From Carnobacterium jeotgali MS3 (lineage in GTDB: Bacteria; Bacillota; Bacilli; Lactobacillales; Carnobacteriaceae), in the NCBI RefSeq assembly GCF_000745125.1, contig NZ_JQNF01000010.1, forward strand, positions 62,001-126,000: a stretch of 64,000 nt of DNA. The letters run 5' to 3'. Positions 36,414-45,801 of this stretch are shown in pieces (the first letter of the stretch is position 1; every line of letters begins with the position of its first letter). The notes under the pieces are model-generated. The model did not search any database and was not told the DNA's origin. It was given only the letters and a program-made list of their open reading frames with translations. The position numbers were made by a program, and so were the translations under genes.

Positions 36414-36659
36414 ATGAAAAAGGGTAAACAAGAAAAAATTGAAATTTGGGGAGACGTAGTTGAATTAAGAGACTTAATCATTGCGATCCTTTTATCCAGC
36501 GGTTCTACTATGGGAGCTTATTTTTTAGCACCTAGCGACGACAAGACAAAACAACTCTTCTTTGGTTTGGCTGGTGCAGTTATTGGATTTATTCTTTCGA
36601 CAGTTTTTACTAAGCCTAAAAGAATCATTACGATAGATAACGAAAAAGAGAACAATTAA
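36414..36659 (+). CDS. Small membrane protein next to a TctA-like permease
   Basis: An 81-aa protein with two hydrophobic segments (~20-40 and ~48-65), lysine-rich ends and a short loop (APSDDKTKQ). It is not a recognised TctB, which has about four helices, but its size and place suggest an accessory subunit of the permease that starts 26 bp downstream. AAAGGAG lies 7-8 nt before the ATG. No other family is recognised. Confidence 0.65.
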   Translation: MKKGKQEKIEIWGDVVELRDLIIAILLSSGSTMGAYFLAPSDDKTKQLFFGLAGAVIGFILSTVFTKPKRIITIDNEKENN

Positions 36660-36685
36660 GAACAAGTATTGGAGAGAACAAAAAT

Positions 36686-38044
36686 ATGGAATTGTTAGTG
36701 TTGGTTCAAATGGTCATAGCTGCTCTTGCAGCAATTGTTTTATATACTTTTATTGGTTTCATCCCTGGTACCGATGAAACATCGGTTTTAATGCCGGTTA
36801 CGTTAGCTATTATTCTGGCTGGAACAGAGCCTGTTGTTGTCTTAACTTTTTTTATCGCAGCCATTGTTACGTTAAATCTTACGAATTCAATGCCTACTGC
36901 TTTAGTTGGGCTTCCCGGAGGTGTTCTTTCTAGCCCTATGATTGAACATGCGTTATACTTGAAAAATCGTGGCATGTCCGAGATCACCATTAAAAAAATG
37001 GCCGCTGGAGCCTTGATAGGAACCTTAATATCCGTTCCGATTGCTTTATTATTAGCAGAGTTATTAACGCCTTTTGCTGAAATTATTCAACCTTATTCGT
37101 CTCTTTTATTTGTAATTGGAGCTATTTTCCTTTCTTTAATAGGAAAGAATAAAATTTTATCTCTAGTGAGCATTCTTCCTTTGGCTATGCTTTTCCAAGG
37201 TTTGCGTCATTTATATTGGGGCATTGGCGTTGTACCGAAAGACGTCAATATTACAACATCCTTCTTTTTAGGCATTACGATTGGTCCTTTAATCATTTCG
37301 ATTCTGTCACTGCTAAATAAAACGAGTCGCGAAAAAATGTTGACCGATGACTTTAAAAGAATTGCGTTACCAAAAAAGACGACTACTCATCAAACAATTA
37401 ATCCTTTTAAACTATTGTCTAAAAGCGAACTTAAAGCCGCATCTTTTTCAGCTTTGATTTCAAATTTTCTTTTTGTCTTAAGTCCAGTGGGGCTAATTAT
37501 TTTATTTGGCGAATTTGTTTCAAATAAAAAAAAGGATCCCGTTGAAAAAGCTTCTACAGCTATTATTACAATGAGTGCTTTAGCCCAATCGACTTATCTT
37601 TCTGGAATAATTATTCCGTTGATTGCATTGGGTATCCCTTTGTCACCAACAGCAATTGGTCCTGGAAGTCCTTTGTTCAACGCCCCACCCGTTTTTACCG
37701 TTGATCATAACTTGCACCATATATTGAGTAGAAGTGATTTTACGTTTGCCATCTTGATTGGATCAATTCTAGCTGCACTTATCAGTTATTTTGTAATCAA
37801 TCGCTATGCTGGAACAATTTCACAATTTGTTTTACAAAAAATTCCTCATGAAGCTATTTTAGGATTATTCATTTCTTTCATTTTACTGTTAGCTTATATG
37901 GATGCTGGGTTAATTAATATTTTCGGCGTTCTTTTGATTGGTATTACAAGCGGAACATTGAATAAGATGGGCATGAATTATGGCGTCCAGTTTATGACAC
38001 TATATGCAGCCCCATGGTTAGTTGAAAAAATTGCTCAATTCTAA
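36686..38044 (+). CDS. TctA-like (tripartite tricarboxylate transporter type) permease
   Basis: A 452-aa membrane protein with about 12 segments. The N-terminal half has YTFIGFIPGTDETSVLMPVT and AIVTLNLTNSMPTALVGLPG, then GGVLSSPMIEHA. The second half has GIIIPLIALGIPLSPTAIGPG. This follows the TctA layout (GxxPGxG...G and GIPG...) with variations. No TctC-type substrate-binding protein or obvious TctB is nearby, so it may work as a simplified carrier. It lies 51 bp ahead of the mevalonate kinase gene and may share its transcript. Substrate unknown. Confidence 0.75.
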   Translation: MELLVLVQMVIAALAAIVLYTFIGFIPGTDETSVLMPVTLAIILAGTEPVVVLTFFIAAIVTLNLTNSMPTALVGLPGGVLSSPMIEHALYLKNRGMSEITIKKMAAGALIGTLISVPIALLLAELLTPFAEIIQPYSSLLFVIGAIFLSLIGKNKILSLVSILPLAMLFQGLRHLYWGIGVVPKDVNITTSFFLGITIGPLIISILSLLNKTSREKMLTDDFKRIALPKKTTTHQTINPFKLLSKSELKAASFSALISNFLFVLSPVGLIILFGEFVSNKKKDPVEKASTAIITMSALAQSTYLSGIIIPLIALGIPLSPTAIGPGSPLFNAPPVFTVDHNLHHILSRSDFTFAILIGSILAALISYFVINRYAGTISQFVLQKIPHEAILGLFISFILLLAYMDAGLINIFGVLLIGITSGTLNKMGMNYGVQFMTLYAAPWLVEKIAQF

Positions 38045-38095
38045 TTTGCTACACGTTAATTCAATCAATTTATTATGAAATAAAGGAGTTACAAC

Positions 38096-39040
38096 ATGAT
38101 TAATATTAATCAATCTGCAACAGGAACAGCTAATGGAAAGATTATTTTAATGGGAGAACACTCTGTGGTTTATGGAGAACCTGCCATTGCTATCCCTTTT
38201 CCTGCAACACGCGTTGAAGTGGCCGTTACATCTGTTGAAGGTCCGGTTCAACTAGATTGTGTTTATTACCAAGGAAACTTATCTGCAGCACCTAAGCAGT
38301 TAGCAAACCTGATAGCCGTTGTCGAGTCAACCCTTAATGAACTAAATCAAGACTTAAAAAATTTCAAATTGACTATCGATAGTACGGTTCCGGTTGAACG
38401 TGGTATGGGTTCAAGTGCCGCAGTAGCTATTGCGATGGTTCGTGCTTTATTCGCTTATTTTTCGACAAACCTAACGAATGATGTTCTATTAGCGTTAGCA
38501 AATGTCTCTGAAACAATTGCTCATGGAAATCCAAGCGGTTTAGATGCGGCTATGACGAGTGGCAAACAGCCACTCTATTATATAAAAGGAGAGCCTTTTG
38601 TCCCCTTTCCATTATCAATGTCTGCCTATTTAATTGTGGCAGATACGGGTTTAAAAGGTCAAACAAGAGATGCAGTTGCAAGCATTGCTCAATTAAATCA
38701 AGAAAACCCAAAACTAACGATGGATGCCATTCATCAATTGGGTGCTCTAGCCAAACAGGCTAAACTTGCAATTGAAGCCAATATTCCTGTAACATTAGGT
38801 CTGGTTATGGATTCAGCTCATGAAAAACTTTCTTTTTTAGGTGTAAGCAATGACACACTGAATCATCTAGTGAAAACTGCTCGAACAAATGGAGCACTCG
38901 GAGCGAAACTAACTGGCGGCGGTCGCGGAGGCTGCATGATTGCTTTAGCAGCTGATAAAGATACAGCTACACGTATTTCAGCTGCTTTATTAGCTGCCGG
39001 CGCTGTAAATACATGGACACACCCATTAGGAGATGACTAA
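38096..39040 (+). CDS. mvk: Mevalonate kinase
   Basis: Phosphorylates mevalonate to 5-phosphomevalonate. The 314-aa GHMP kinase has GKIILMGEHSVVYGEPAIA (~12-30), the ATP loop ERGMGSSAAVAIAMVRAL (~102), the conserved NPSGLDA (~146) and C-terminal GAKLTGGGRGGCMIAL (~282). It opens a four-gene mevalonate operon ending at 42246. AAAGGAG lies 9 nt before the ATG. Confidence 0.95.
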   Translation: MININQSATGTANGKIILMGEHSVVYGEPAIAIPFPATRVEVAVTSVEGPVQLDCVYYQGNLSAAPKQLANLIAVVESTLNELNQDLKNFKLTIDSTVPVERGMGSSAAVAIAMVRALFAYFSTNLTNDVLLALANVSETIAHGNPSGLDAAMTSGKQPLYYIKGEPFVPFPLSMSAYLIVADTGLKGQTRDAVASIAQLNQENPKLTMDAIHQLGALAKQAKLAIEANIPVTLGLVMDSAHEKLSFLGVSNDTLNHLVKTARTNGALGAKLTGGGRGGCMIALAADKDTATRISAALLAAGAVNTWTHPLGDD

Positions 39041-39041
39041 A

Positions 39042-40019
39042 TTGAGCGACACGAGAAAAGTACGCGCGTATACAAATATTGCGTTAATTAAATATTGGGG
39101 AAAGAGAGACGATAAACTTATCTTACCCACCAGCAGTAGCCTATCCCTTACTTTAGATGCTTTTTACACTGAAACAGCTGTATCATTTGATGAATCGTTA
39201 GAAAAAGATACTTTTTACTTAGATGACAACCTTCAAGATGAAGCTGCTACTCTAAAAGTTAGCCGTTTTTTAAATTTATTTAGAGAACAAGCAGATTTAA
39301 AAGCACCGGCACTTATTAAAAGCACTAACTATGTTCCAACAGCTGCTGGGTTAGCTTCTTCCGCTTCTGGAATGGCTGCTTTAGCTGGAGCCGCTAATTT
39401 AGCGTCCGGTTTAAATTTAACACCTCAAGAACTTTCTATTTTTGCAAGACAAGGTTCTGGATCAGCTTCTCGTAGTGTTTATGGCGGATTTGTAGAATGG
39501 CAAAAAGGGACCTCTTCAGTGGATTCTTATGCTGTCAAAGTAGATAACGCTGATTGGGATATCGGTATGGTTGTGGTCGTCGTGAATAAAAATCAAAAAG
39601 AACTTTCTAGTCGTGAAGGTATGAAACAAACTGTTGCAACATCCCCTTTTTATGCAGGATGGATTGAAAGTACCGCTGTTGACCTTGTGAATATAAAAAA
39701 AGCCATTGGTCAACGTGACTTTGAACAAGTCGGAGAAATCACAGAAAGCAATGGCATGAAAATGCACGGAACCATGTTAGGCGCTAATCCTCCAATTTCT
39801 TATTGGGAACCAGATAGTGTTTTAGCAATGCAATTAGTAAGAAAATTGCGCAAACAAGGTATTCCTTGTTACTTTACAATGGATGCTGGTCCAAATGTTA
39901 AAGTCCTTTGCCGTCTTTCTGATAGTAAAGAAATCAAAACAGCCTTTTTAAATTACTTTAGTGAAGAGCAACTCATTGTTTCTGGTCCCGGAAGTGACTT
40001 AAAAGAAATTACTTTCTAA
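39042..40019 (+). CDS. mvaD: Diphosphomevalonate decarboxylase
   Basis: Makes isopentenyl diphosphate by ATP-dependent decarboxylation. About 325 aa, with RAYTNIALIKYWGKRD near the start, LPTSSSLSLTLDAFYT, the GHMP loop PTAAGLASSASGMAALAGA (~105) and the conserved RQGSGSASRSVYGGFVEW. The TTG at 39042 is preferred because AGGAG (39028-39032) is 9 nt away; the ATG at 39033 directly abuts that site and overlaps the mvk stop. Either way the genes are translationally coupled. Confidence 0.94.
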   Translation: MSDTRKVRAYTNIALIKYWGKRDDKLILPTSSSLSLTLDAFYTETAVSFDESLEKDTFYLDDNLQDEAATLKVSRFLNLFREQADLKAPALIKSTNYVPTAAGLASSASGMAALAGAANLASGLNLTPQELSIFARQGSGSASRSVYGGFVEWQKGTSSVDSYAVKVDNADWDIGMVVVVVNKNQKELSSREGMKQTVATSPFYAGWIESTAVDLVNIKKAIGQRDFEQVGEITESNGMKMHGTMLGANPPISYWEPDSVLAMQLVRKLRKQGIPCYFTMDAGPNVKVLCRLSDSKEIKTAFLNYFSEEQLIVSGPGSDLKEITF

Positions 40020-40062
40020 CACATTTTAAAACAAGGTTTTATTACTTAGGAGGAATTACAGT

Positions 40063-41139
40063 ATGATTGAAGCTTCTGCGCCTGGTAAGCTATATATTGC
40101 GGGAGAATACGCCGTTGTTGAACCTGGATATCCAGCTATCTTAGTAGCTGTTGATCAATTTATCACCGTCTCACTTGAAAAATCTGAACGCGTTGGAAGC
40201 ATCACTTCTTTCCAATATGGGAATCTTCCTATTTTATGGAAACGTGAAAATGACCGTCTAGTACTTGATAAACGGGAAAATCCCTTTCACTATATTTTAG
40301 CTGCTATTCGGGTGACCGAAGAATATGCGAAAGAACAAGGAAAGGAATTATCTTTTTATCACTTAACTGTTGATAGTGAATTGGATAGCTCACAAGGAAA
40401 AAAATATGGCTTAGGTTCTAGTGCCGCCGTTACGGTCGCTACGGTTCATGCCTTATGTCGTTTTTATAAACTCACTGATAGTAAGAATGTTATTTTTAAA
40501 TTGGCTGCTCTAGCTCATTTATCGGTTAAGAGTAATGGCTCATGTGGTGATGTTGCTGCCAGTGTTTATGGCGGATGGCTAGCCTTTACAACGTTTGATC
40601 CGGCATGGGTACTGGATCAAAAAGAACACAATACCGTAAAAGAATTAGTTGAAATGGATTGGCCTCACTTATCTTTTACGCCACTATCTCCGCCAAAAGA
40701 TTTACGTTTAGTTATCGGTTGGACAGGTTCACCAGCATCTACTTCTCATTTGGTGGATGAAGTCACCAATAAACGCAGTCAAGATGCAATGGCTTATGAC
40801 ATCTTTTTAGAAAAAAGTAAAGAATGCGTCAATGCAATGATTACCGCTTTTCAAGAAGGAAATGTCACTGAGATACAGCGCCAAATTAGAAAAAATCGTC
40901 AACTTTTGCTTCAAATGAGTCAAGATACCTCTGTTACGATTGAAACGCCTGCTTTGACAAAACTATGCGAAATGGCAGAAAAGTTCAAAGGTGCTGCTAA
41001 ATCTTCTGGCGCTGGTGGCGGAGATTGCGGGATTGTTATTTTTAATCGTAAAGAAGGCTTATTATCACTCATTACCGATTGGGAAAAAGAAGGCATTATC
41101 AATCTTCCCTTGCATGTCTATCAGAAAACAGATCTTTAA
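40063..41139 (+). CDS. mvaK2: Phosphomevalonate kinase
   Basis: Converts 5-phosphomevalonate to the diphosphate. The 358-aa GHMP kinase has SAPGKLYIAGEYAVVEPGYPA (first 30 residues), KYGLGSSAAVTVATVHALC (~112), the NGSCGDVAASVYGGW segment (~165) and C-terminal KSSGAGGGDCGIVIF (~322). These motifs are those of the Gram-positive MvaK2. AGGAGG lies 7 nt before the ATG. Third gene of the operon by position. Confidence 0.94.
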   Translation: MIEASAPGKLYIAGEYAVVEPGYPAILVAVDQFITVSLEKSERVGSITSFQYGNLPILWKRENDRLVLDKRENPFHYILAAIRVTEEYAKEQGKELSFYHLTVDSELDSSQGKKYGLGSSAAVTVATVHALCRFYKLTDSKNVIFKLAALAHLSVKSNGSCGDVAASVYGGWLAFTTFDPAWVLDQKEHNTVKELVEMDWPHLSFTPLSPPKDLRLVIGWTGSPASTSHLVDEVTNKRSQDAMAYDIFLEKSKECVNAMITAFQEGNVTEIQRQIRKNRQLLLQMSQDTSVTIETPALTKLCEMAEKFKGAAKSSGAGGGDCGIVIFNRKEGLLSLITDWEKEGIINLPLHVYQKTDL

Positions 41140-41178
41140 TCCCTTTTCTATGGATAAAGATTTTTGGAGGGTCACATT

Positions 41179-42246
41179 ATGAAACCAATGAATAATCGAA
41201 AAAATGAACATGTATCATTAGCAGAAAAATTTGCTAAAGAAAACAGAAAGTCTGATTTTGATTCTTTCCGTTTCGTTCACCATTCTTTTCCTGAAATGAA
41301 AGTTTCCGATGCCACTCTTTCTACTTCATTTGCTACATTAGATATGGCATTTCCTTTTTATATTAATGCTATTACAGGGGGAAGCCCTTGGACAAAAAAG
41401 GTGAATGAAAAGCTAGCGTTGATTGCTCGAGAAACTGGGATTGCTATGGCAACTGGTTCCATTAGCGCTGCTCTTAAAGACCCTACTGTTAAAGACAGTT
41501 TTACGATTGTAAGAGAGATTAATCCTACTGGCAAAGTTTTTGCTAATCTTGGGACCGGTCAAACATTGGAAAATGCAAAAAAAGCTGTTGAGTTGGTTCA
41601 AGCGGATGCCTTACAAATCCATGTGAATTCTCCGCAAGAAATTGTTATGCCAGAAGGCGATCGCGATTTTTCCAATTGGTTAACTGAATTAGAAAAAATT
41701 GTTCACCATGTCTCTGTACCCGTTATTGTTAAAGAAGTTGGATTTGGCATGAGCCGCGAAACCATCCAACAATTGACTTCGATTGGCGTACAGACCATTG
41801 ATATCAGCGGCCAAGGTGGGACAAACTTTGCCCAGATTGAAAACTATCGCCGGGACAGCGATAAATATGATTATTTAGAAGGTTGGGGACAATCCACCGT
41901 TATCTCATTAGTGGAAGCACAACCTTACGTTAATCAGGTTGAAATACTTGCCTCAGGAGGTATCCGTAATCCTTTAGATATCATTAAATCCTTGTCTTTA
42001 GGGGCACGTGCTGTTGGCATTTCTGGCCTCTTCTTGCATATGGCTCTAAGAGATGGTGTAGAAACTACTATTTTAGAAATAGAGGCTTGGAAAAAACAGC
42101 TTGTTTCGATCATGACGCTACTAGGAAAAAAATCAATCAAAGACTTAACTCAAACAGATGTGATTTTATTAGGAGACGTAAAAGATTGGTGTGACGCTCG
42201 CCACATTGATGCATCGCTTTTTGCTAATCGTTCTTCAATAAAATAG
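41179..42246 (+). CDS. fni: Type 2 isopentenyl-diphosphate delta-isomerase
   Basis: FMN- and NADPH-dependent enzyme interconverting isopentenyl and dimethylallyl diphosphate. About 355 aa, TIM-barrel: RKNEHVSLAEKF at the N-terminus, FPFYINAITGGSPWT, LQIHVNSPQEIVMPEGDRDF, VIVKEVGFGMSRETI, DISGQGGTNFAQIE and ASGGIRNPLDIIKSLSLGA for FMN phosphate binding. The ATG at 41179 follows GGAGGG at 8 nt; the TTG at 41164 lies before that site. It closes the mevalonate operon and is followed by a terminator. Confidence 0.95.
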   Translation: MKPMNNRKNEHVSLAEKFAKENRKSDFDSFRFVHHSFPEMKVSDATLSTSFATLDMAFPFYINAITGGSPWTKKVNEKLALIARETGIAMATGSISAALKDPTVKDSFTIVREINPTGKVFANLGTGQTLENAKKAVELVQADALQIHVNSPQEIVMPEGDRDFSNWLTELEKIVHHVSVPVIVKEVGFGMSRETIQQLTSIGVQTIDISGQGGTNFAQIENYRRDSDKYDYLEGWGQSTVISLVEAQPYVNQVEILASGGIRNPLDIIKSLSLGARAVGISGLFLHMALRDGVETTILEIEAWKKQLVSIMTLLGKKSIKDLTQTDVILLGDVKDWCDARHIDASLFANRSSIK

Positions 42247-42275
42247 CTCAACCTATACAGTACTCATTAATAATA

Positions 42276-42332
42276 AAAATGCATTCCCACTATTGGATAA
42301 CTATTCCAGTAGTTTTGGGAATGCATTTTTCG
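42276..42332. terminator. Terminator of the mevalonate operon
   Basis: AAAATGCATTCCCA pairs with TGGGAATGCATTTTT; the enclosed region forms a further small stem. It lies between the convergent fni and TetR genes. Confidence 0.85.
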
Positions 42333-42359
42333 TATTCTTTAGTTATTTTTATTTTTCAC

Positions 42360-42944
42360 TTAATTTTGACTAACAAAATTATGAAAGAGCTTTTCATAAT
42401 TTTCTTCAAATTCAGTATAGTACTGTTCAGGAGATTGTTGCTTTGAGCGTTTCCATTCATACGCTAATCCAATCACGGACCAACTAATAATCGCTGCAAA
42501 AGACTCTAGTTGTCGGGCATCTTCTTTTGGGTAAGTGGCTTGAATGGCTGTCAAGATTGTTTGTGCCACTTCATCTCGTAAAACCTGACTCGTATATAAA
42601 GCCAGTTCTTCAATGTAGCTTTTTTGGCAGATAGTAGCCAAATTGGTGTGGAAACCCGTTAGAATCAAATAGATTTTTTTAATAAATTCAGGCGAGAATT
42701 CCTCTTGATCAATTGAATTCTCTCGTATTTGTACCAACAGTGTTTCTTCCACCATGGTATCTAATAATTGATACTTATCCGTATAATAATTATAAAATGT
42801 AGCTCGATTAATTTCAGCTGCATTAGAAATATCAGATACACGAATGGCCTCAAAACTCTTGTGATTCAGTAGTTCTTTGAATGAATCCATAATTAATTTT
42901 TGTGTTCGAATAGTTCGAATATCAGTGTTCTCCGTAGTAGTCAT
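42360..42944 (-). CDS. TetR/AcrR family regulator
   Basis: A 194-aa repressor. The N-terminal HTH is in residues ~10-57: TQKLIMDSFKELLNHKSFE, then VSDISNAAEINRATFYNYYTD (recognition helix) and KYQLLDTMVEE. The C-terminal ligand domain is all-helical (TetR_C-like). It is divergent from the flavin oxidoreductase operon at 43111, which it most likely controls. AACGTTCGTT/AACGAACG sequences in the shared gap are candidate operators. Confidence 0.88.
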   Translation of the reverse strand: MTTTENTDIRTIRTQKLIMDSFKELLNHKSFEAIRVSDISNAAEINRATFYNYYTDKYQLLDTMVEETLLVQIRENSIDQEEFSPEFIKKIYLILTGFHTNLATICQKSYIEELALYTSQVLRDEVAQTILTAIQATYPKEDARQLESFAAIISWSVIGLAYEWKRSKQQSPEQYYTEFEENYEKLFHNFVSQN

Positions 42945-43013
42945 AGTGGATGCTCCTCGTATTTATAATTGATATCTATTATGAAATATACAACACTTCT
43001 ACAGTATTGTTGA

Positions 43014-43042
43014 TTGTATATTTCTTCAACGTTCGTTACAAT
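43014..43042 (+). promoter_or_regulatory. Promoter of the LLM oxidoreductase operon
   Basis: -35 TTGTAT (43014-43019), -10 TACAAT (43037-43042), 17-bp spacing. AACGTTCGTT (43028-43037) fills the spacer end and touches the -10. AACGAACG recurs at 43092-43099 just before the start codon. This is where the divergent TetR protein could block transcription. Confidence 0.6.
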
Positions 43043-43110
43043 GAGTATATACGACAGACGTTGTAAATGCAACAAGGGTTGTTTAAAAAATAACGAACGG
43101 AGTGTTATTA

Positions 43111-44157
43111 ATGACTATAGATAAACTAAAATTTGGTTTAGATACGTTTGGTGACGTAGCGCGTGACAGCAAAACAGGAGAACGCATTACTTATGAAGAG
43201 TCCATTCGAAATATGGTAGAGGAAGGAAAATTAGCTGAACAGGTGGGCATAGATATCTTAGCTTTAGGCGAGCATCACAGAGAAGAATATTCGATTTCAA
43301 GTCCAGAAATTATTTTAGCAGCATTGGCTACAGTGACTAGTAAGATTACTTTAGGAACGGGTGTGACTGTCTTGAGTTCGGATGACCCTATCCGGTTGTA
43401 TCAACGCTTTGCGACTTTAGATGCCCTCTCAAATGGACGTTCGCAAATCATGTTAGGGAGAGGATCATTTACTGAATCCTATGGTTTGTTTGGTTATGAC
43501 TTAAAAGAATACGATGAATTATTTGAAGAAAAAATTGCTTTATTCGATGAACTAATCAAAGGTGGTCCTATCTCTTGGCAAGGAAAGCACACTCCTACAC
43601 TTAAACAGGTCGAAGTGTATCCGAAAATGACCGAACGTAAAATGGATGTACACGTCGGTGTTGGTGGAACACCAGAGTCTGTTATTCGCGCTGCAAGATA
43701 CGGTTATCCACTCATGTTAGCAATTATTGGTGGACAACCCACTCGATTTAAACCCTATATTGATTTATACAGGAAAGCGGTCGAACAATTTGGTCAACCA
43801 CTCCATCCTGTGGGCATGCATTCGCCAGGAATCATTGCGGATACCGATGAAGAAGCTAGAGAACTAGCTATGAAGTATTTAGTACCTGCAATGAATAAAA
43901 CAGGATTAGAACGTGGTTGGTCTCCGATGACACAAGAACGCTTTGATTATGAAGTAAATCAAGGATCTTATTACATTGGAAGTCCAGAAACAGTCGCACA
44001 AAAAATGGCTCGTGTTATTAAAGATATGGGCATTGAACGCTTTGACCTCATTTATGGAATGGGCGGTTTTACACAAGAAGAACGATTTAAAACAATCGAA
44101 TTATATGGAAAAGTTGTTATTCCTCGCATAAAAGAATTATTGAAAGAAGGAAACTAA
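43111..44157 (+). CDS. LLM class flavin-dependent oxidoreductase
   Basis: A 348-aa luciferase-like TIM-barrel enzyme. It has LKFGLDTFGDVARDSKTG at the start, LALGEHHREEYSISSPE (~50), TLGTGVTVLSSDDPIRLYQ, MLGRGSFTESYGLFGYDL and GGTPESVIRAARYGYPL; these features fit the FMN-using bacterial luciferase-like subfamily. The substrate is unknown. The ATG at 43111 follows CGGAG at 8 nt. It is the first gene of a two-gene operon with a Rossmann-type reductase, which could supply a redox partner activity. Confidence 0.88.
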   Translation: MTIDKLKFGLDTFGDVARDSKTGERITYEESIRNMVEEGKLAEQVGIDILALGEHHREEYSISSPEIILAALATVTSKITLGTGVTVLSSDDPIRLYQRFATLDALSNGRSQIMLGRGSFTESYGLFGYDLKEYDELFEEKIALFDELIKGGPISWQGKHTPTLKQVEVYPKMTERKMDVHVGVGGTPESVIRAARYGYPLMLAIIGGQPTRFKPYIDLYRKAVEQFGQPLHPVGMHSPGIIADTDEEARELAMKYLVPAMNKTGLERGWSPMTQERFDYEVNQGSYYIGSPETVAQKMARVIKDMGIERFDLIYGMGGFTQEERFKTIELYGKVVIPRIKELLKEGN

Positions 44158-44158
44158 A

Positions 44159-44815
44159 TTGACTAAACCAATTATAGGAATTATTGGTGCAGGTAAATTA
44201 GGTACGACTCTAGGGAAACTGTTGGTCGAGGCTGGCTATCCTGTCCTCGTTTCTGGGTCCCAATCTGCTGATAAAATTCAATTAACAATTGATATCTTAG
44301 TACCAGGAGCCGAATCGTTAACCACTGAAGAAGTAAGTAAGCGAGCGGATATTGTTGTGTTGGCCCTTCCTCTAAGTAACTATCATCAAATTGATACACA
44401 ATATTTAGAGCATAAATTACTAATTGATGCGATGAACTATTGGTGGGAAATAGATGGGCTTGAAGAGGTATATTCTGATGCTGAGCAGTCTTCATCTGAA
44501 AGAGTTCAAGCGTATTTTAAAAATAGTACGGTTATCAAAGCCTTTAATCATATGGGTTACCATAACTTGGGTGATGATGCCCGTCCGAACACGCATGAAG
44601 ATAGAAAAGTAATTTTAATCGCTGGTGATCAGGTGGATGCTGTAAGTAAAGTTGAAACGATTGTTGATCATATTGGATTTACACCACTACACATCGGTGA
44701 ACTTAAAACTGGCATCATCTTAGAATCAGGATCCCCTTTGTTTGGCGCAAGTCTAGGTTTAGAAAAAGTGCAAGAACAGTTAAAAATAAGTCTAAAAGAA
44801 ATCGCTAATACCTAG
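44159..44815 (+). CDS. NAD(P)-binding protein of the F420-reductase-like family
   Basis: A 218-aa Rossmann protein: GIIGAGKLGTTLGKLLVEAG at residues 7-26, ADIVVLALPLSNYHQID (~78), then INY-type and VIKAFNHMGYHNLGDDARP (~125-145). This resembles NADPH-dependent F420 oxidoreductase-like and NAD-binding proteins (PF03807) found outside F420 producers, so the true cofactor partner is likely flavin or a small ketone. It starts with TTG, overlapping the previous stop region, with GAAGGA 8 nt upstream; clearly coupled to the LLM enzyme. Confidence 0.82.
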   Translation: MTKPIIGIIGAGKLGTTLGKLLVEAGYPVLVSGSQSADKIQLTIDILVPGAESLTTEEVSKRADIVVLALPLSNYHQIDTQYLEHKLLIDAMNYWWEIDGLEEVYSDAEQSSSERVQAYFKNSTVIKAFNHMGYHNLGDDARPNTHEDRKVILIAGDQVDAVSKVETIVDHIGFTPLHIGELKTGIILESGSPLFGASLGLEKVQEQLKISLKEIANT

Positions 44816-44912
44816 TGCTTCTTAATCAGATTCAAATTTCGTTTACTGTTTAATGCATAAAAGTTCTTATAGCTGCCTAGCCATGTGCTACCACTAAGAT
44901 AGCTATTCAAAA

Positions 44913-44953
44913 AGAAAACACCATTTTCATCTCTTGAAAATGGTGTTTTTTTC
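44913..44953 (+). terminator. Terminator of the LLM operon
   Basis: AAAACACCATTTTCA / TGAAAATGGTGTTTT followed by more T residues. It stands about 100 bases after the last stop; no gene was seen in between. Confidence 0.82.
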
Positions 44954-45018
44954 GCTATCAAGGCTGAGAGCAACTTATAGCCTCAATCCTTTCTTTTTTT
45001 ATCTTTTTTGTTCTCGTT

Positions 45019-45801
45019 TTACACTTTGCTTTTTAGCATAATCCACTTTTGAGTGTCTTTAAAGCCTAAGTGTTGATACACTCGACCAGCTTCAGGATTA
45101 GAATAAAATAAACAAGCCGTTTTTTTCTTTTGGATACAAGTATTTACTAACGCAGCCGTTATAGCTGTTGCATAACCTTTCTCACGGTAATTTTGAATTG
45201 TTCCGACAGCAACGATCATCGCTGAAAGTTTTGTTTCAATAGCAATTCTTCCCGTTGAAACGATTTTACCCGTTTCATCTTTGATCACTTGAATAGCATT
45301 TGAATCCCGGTCCAATTCATTTGTAATTTCTTCGATTGTTTGTTGCTTCATCATCCCAATTTCTTTTAAACAATCGAGGTATAATGAAATATCTTTTTTG
45401 TCTAAAGGAACTACTTCTTGAATTATGGGGCTTTCCATTGCTAGTTCCTTGCATTCAGCTAAATAGGTTTCTTCTTTTTCATAGTCTTCAAATTCTTCTT
45501 CATATTGGGCAATAACTTCCTCACTACCGGATATATAATGAGGTGTTAAACTTTGAATCAAAGGTAAAAAGGTATCAAATCCTTCAAATTCGTTTCCATG
45601 GATAGGCATTACGTTTTCTTTATAACGAACCAACACACCACTAATTTCATCTTTACTATCTACATAAGCCCAAACATCTAAATCAAAATGCTCAAATCCG
45701 TATGTTTCAATATCGCCAATAGCAAATAAATTCACACTTGGCTCGTTATATAAGAAATTTAATAGATCTTCACGCTTATTTTCATCACATTTGTAAATCA
45801 T
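45019..45801 (-). CDS. GNAT family acetyltransferase
   Basis: A 260-aa protein with a divergent N-terminal half and a C-terminal GNAT domain (~150-258). The acetyl-CoA site is in MIVAVGTIQNYREKGYATAI, followed by ACLFYSNPEAGRVYQHLGF. The layout resembles the FR47/ZapA-type two-domain acetyltransferases; substrate unknown. The ATG at 45801 is chosen: GGGAGG lies about 10 nt upstream and the conserved-looking sequence MIYKCDENKRE begins there, while the frame start at 45837 has no site. Confidence 0.8.
   Translation of the reverse strand: MIYKCDENKREDLLNFLYNEPSVNLFAIGDIETYGFEHFDLDVWAYVDSKDEISGVLVRYKENVMPIHGNEFEGFDTFLPLIQSLTPHYISGSEEVIAQYEEEFEDYEKEETYLAECKELAMESPIIQEVVPLDKKDISLYLDCLKEIGMMKQQTIEEITNELDRDSNAIQVIKDETGKIVSTGRIAIETKLSAMIVAVGTIQNYREKGYATAITAALVNTCIQKKKTACLFYSNPEAGRVYQHLGFKDTQKWIMLKSKV

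Noticed and set aside
38096-42246. The mevalonate operon as a transferred or novel cluster
   Set aside because: It is the ordinary isoprenoid route of lactic acid bacteria, with normal gene lengths, coupling and motifs throughout.
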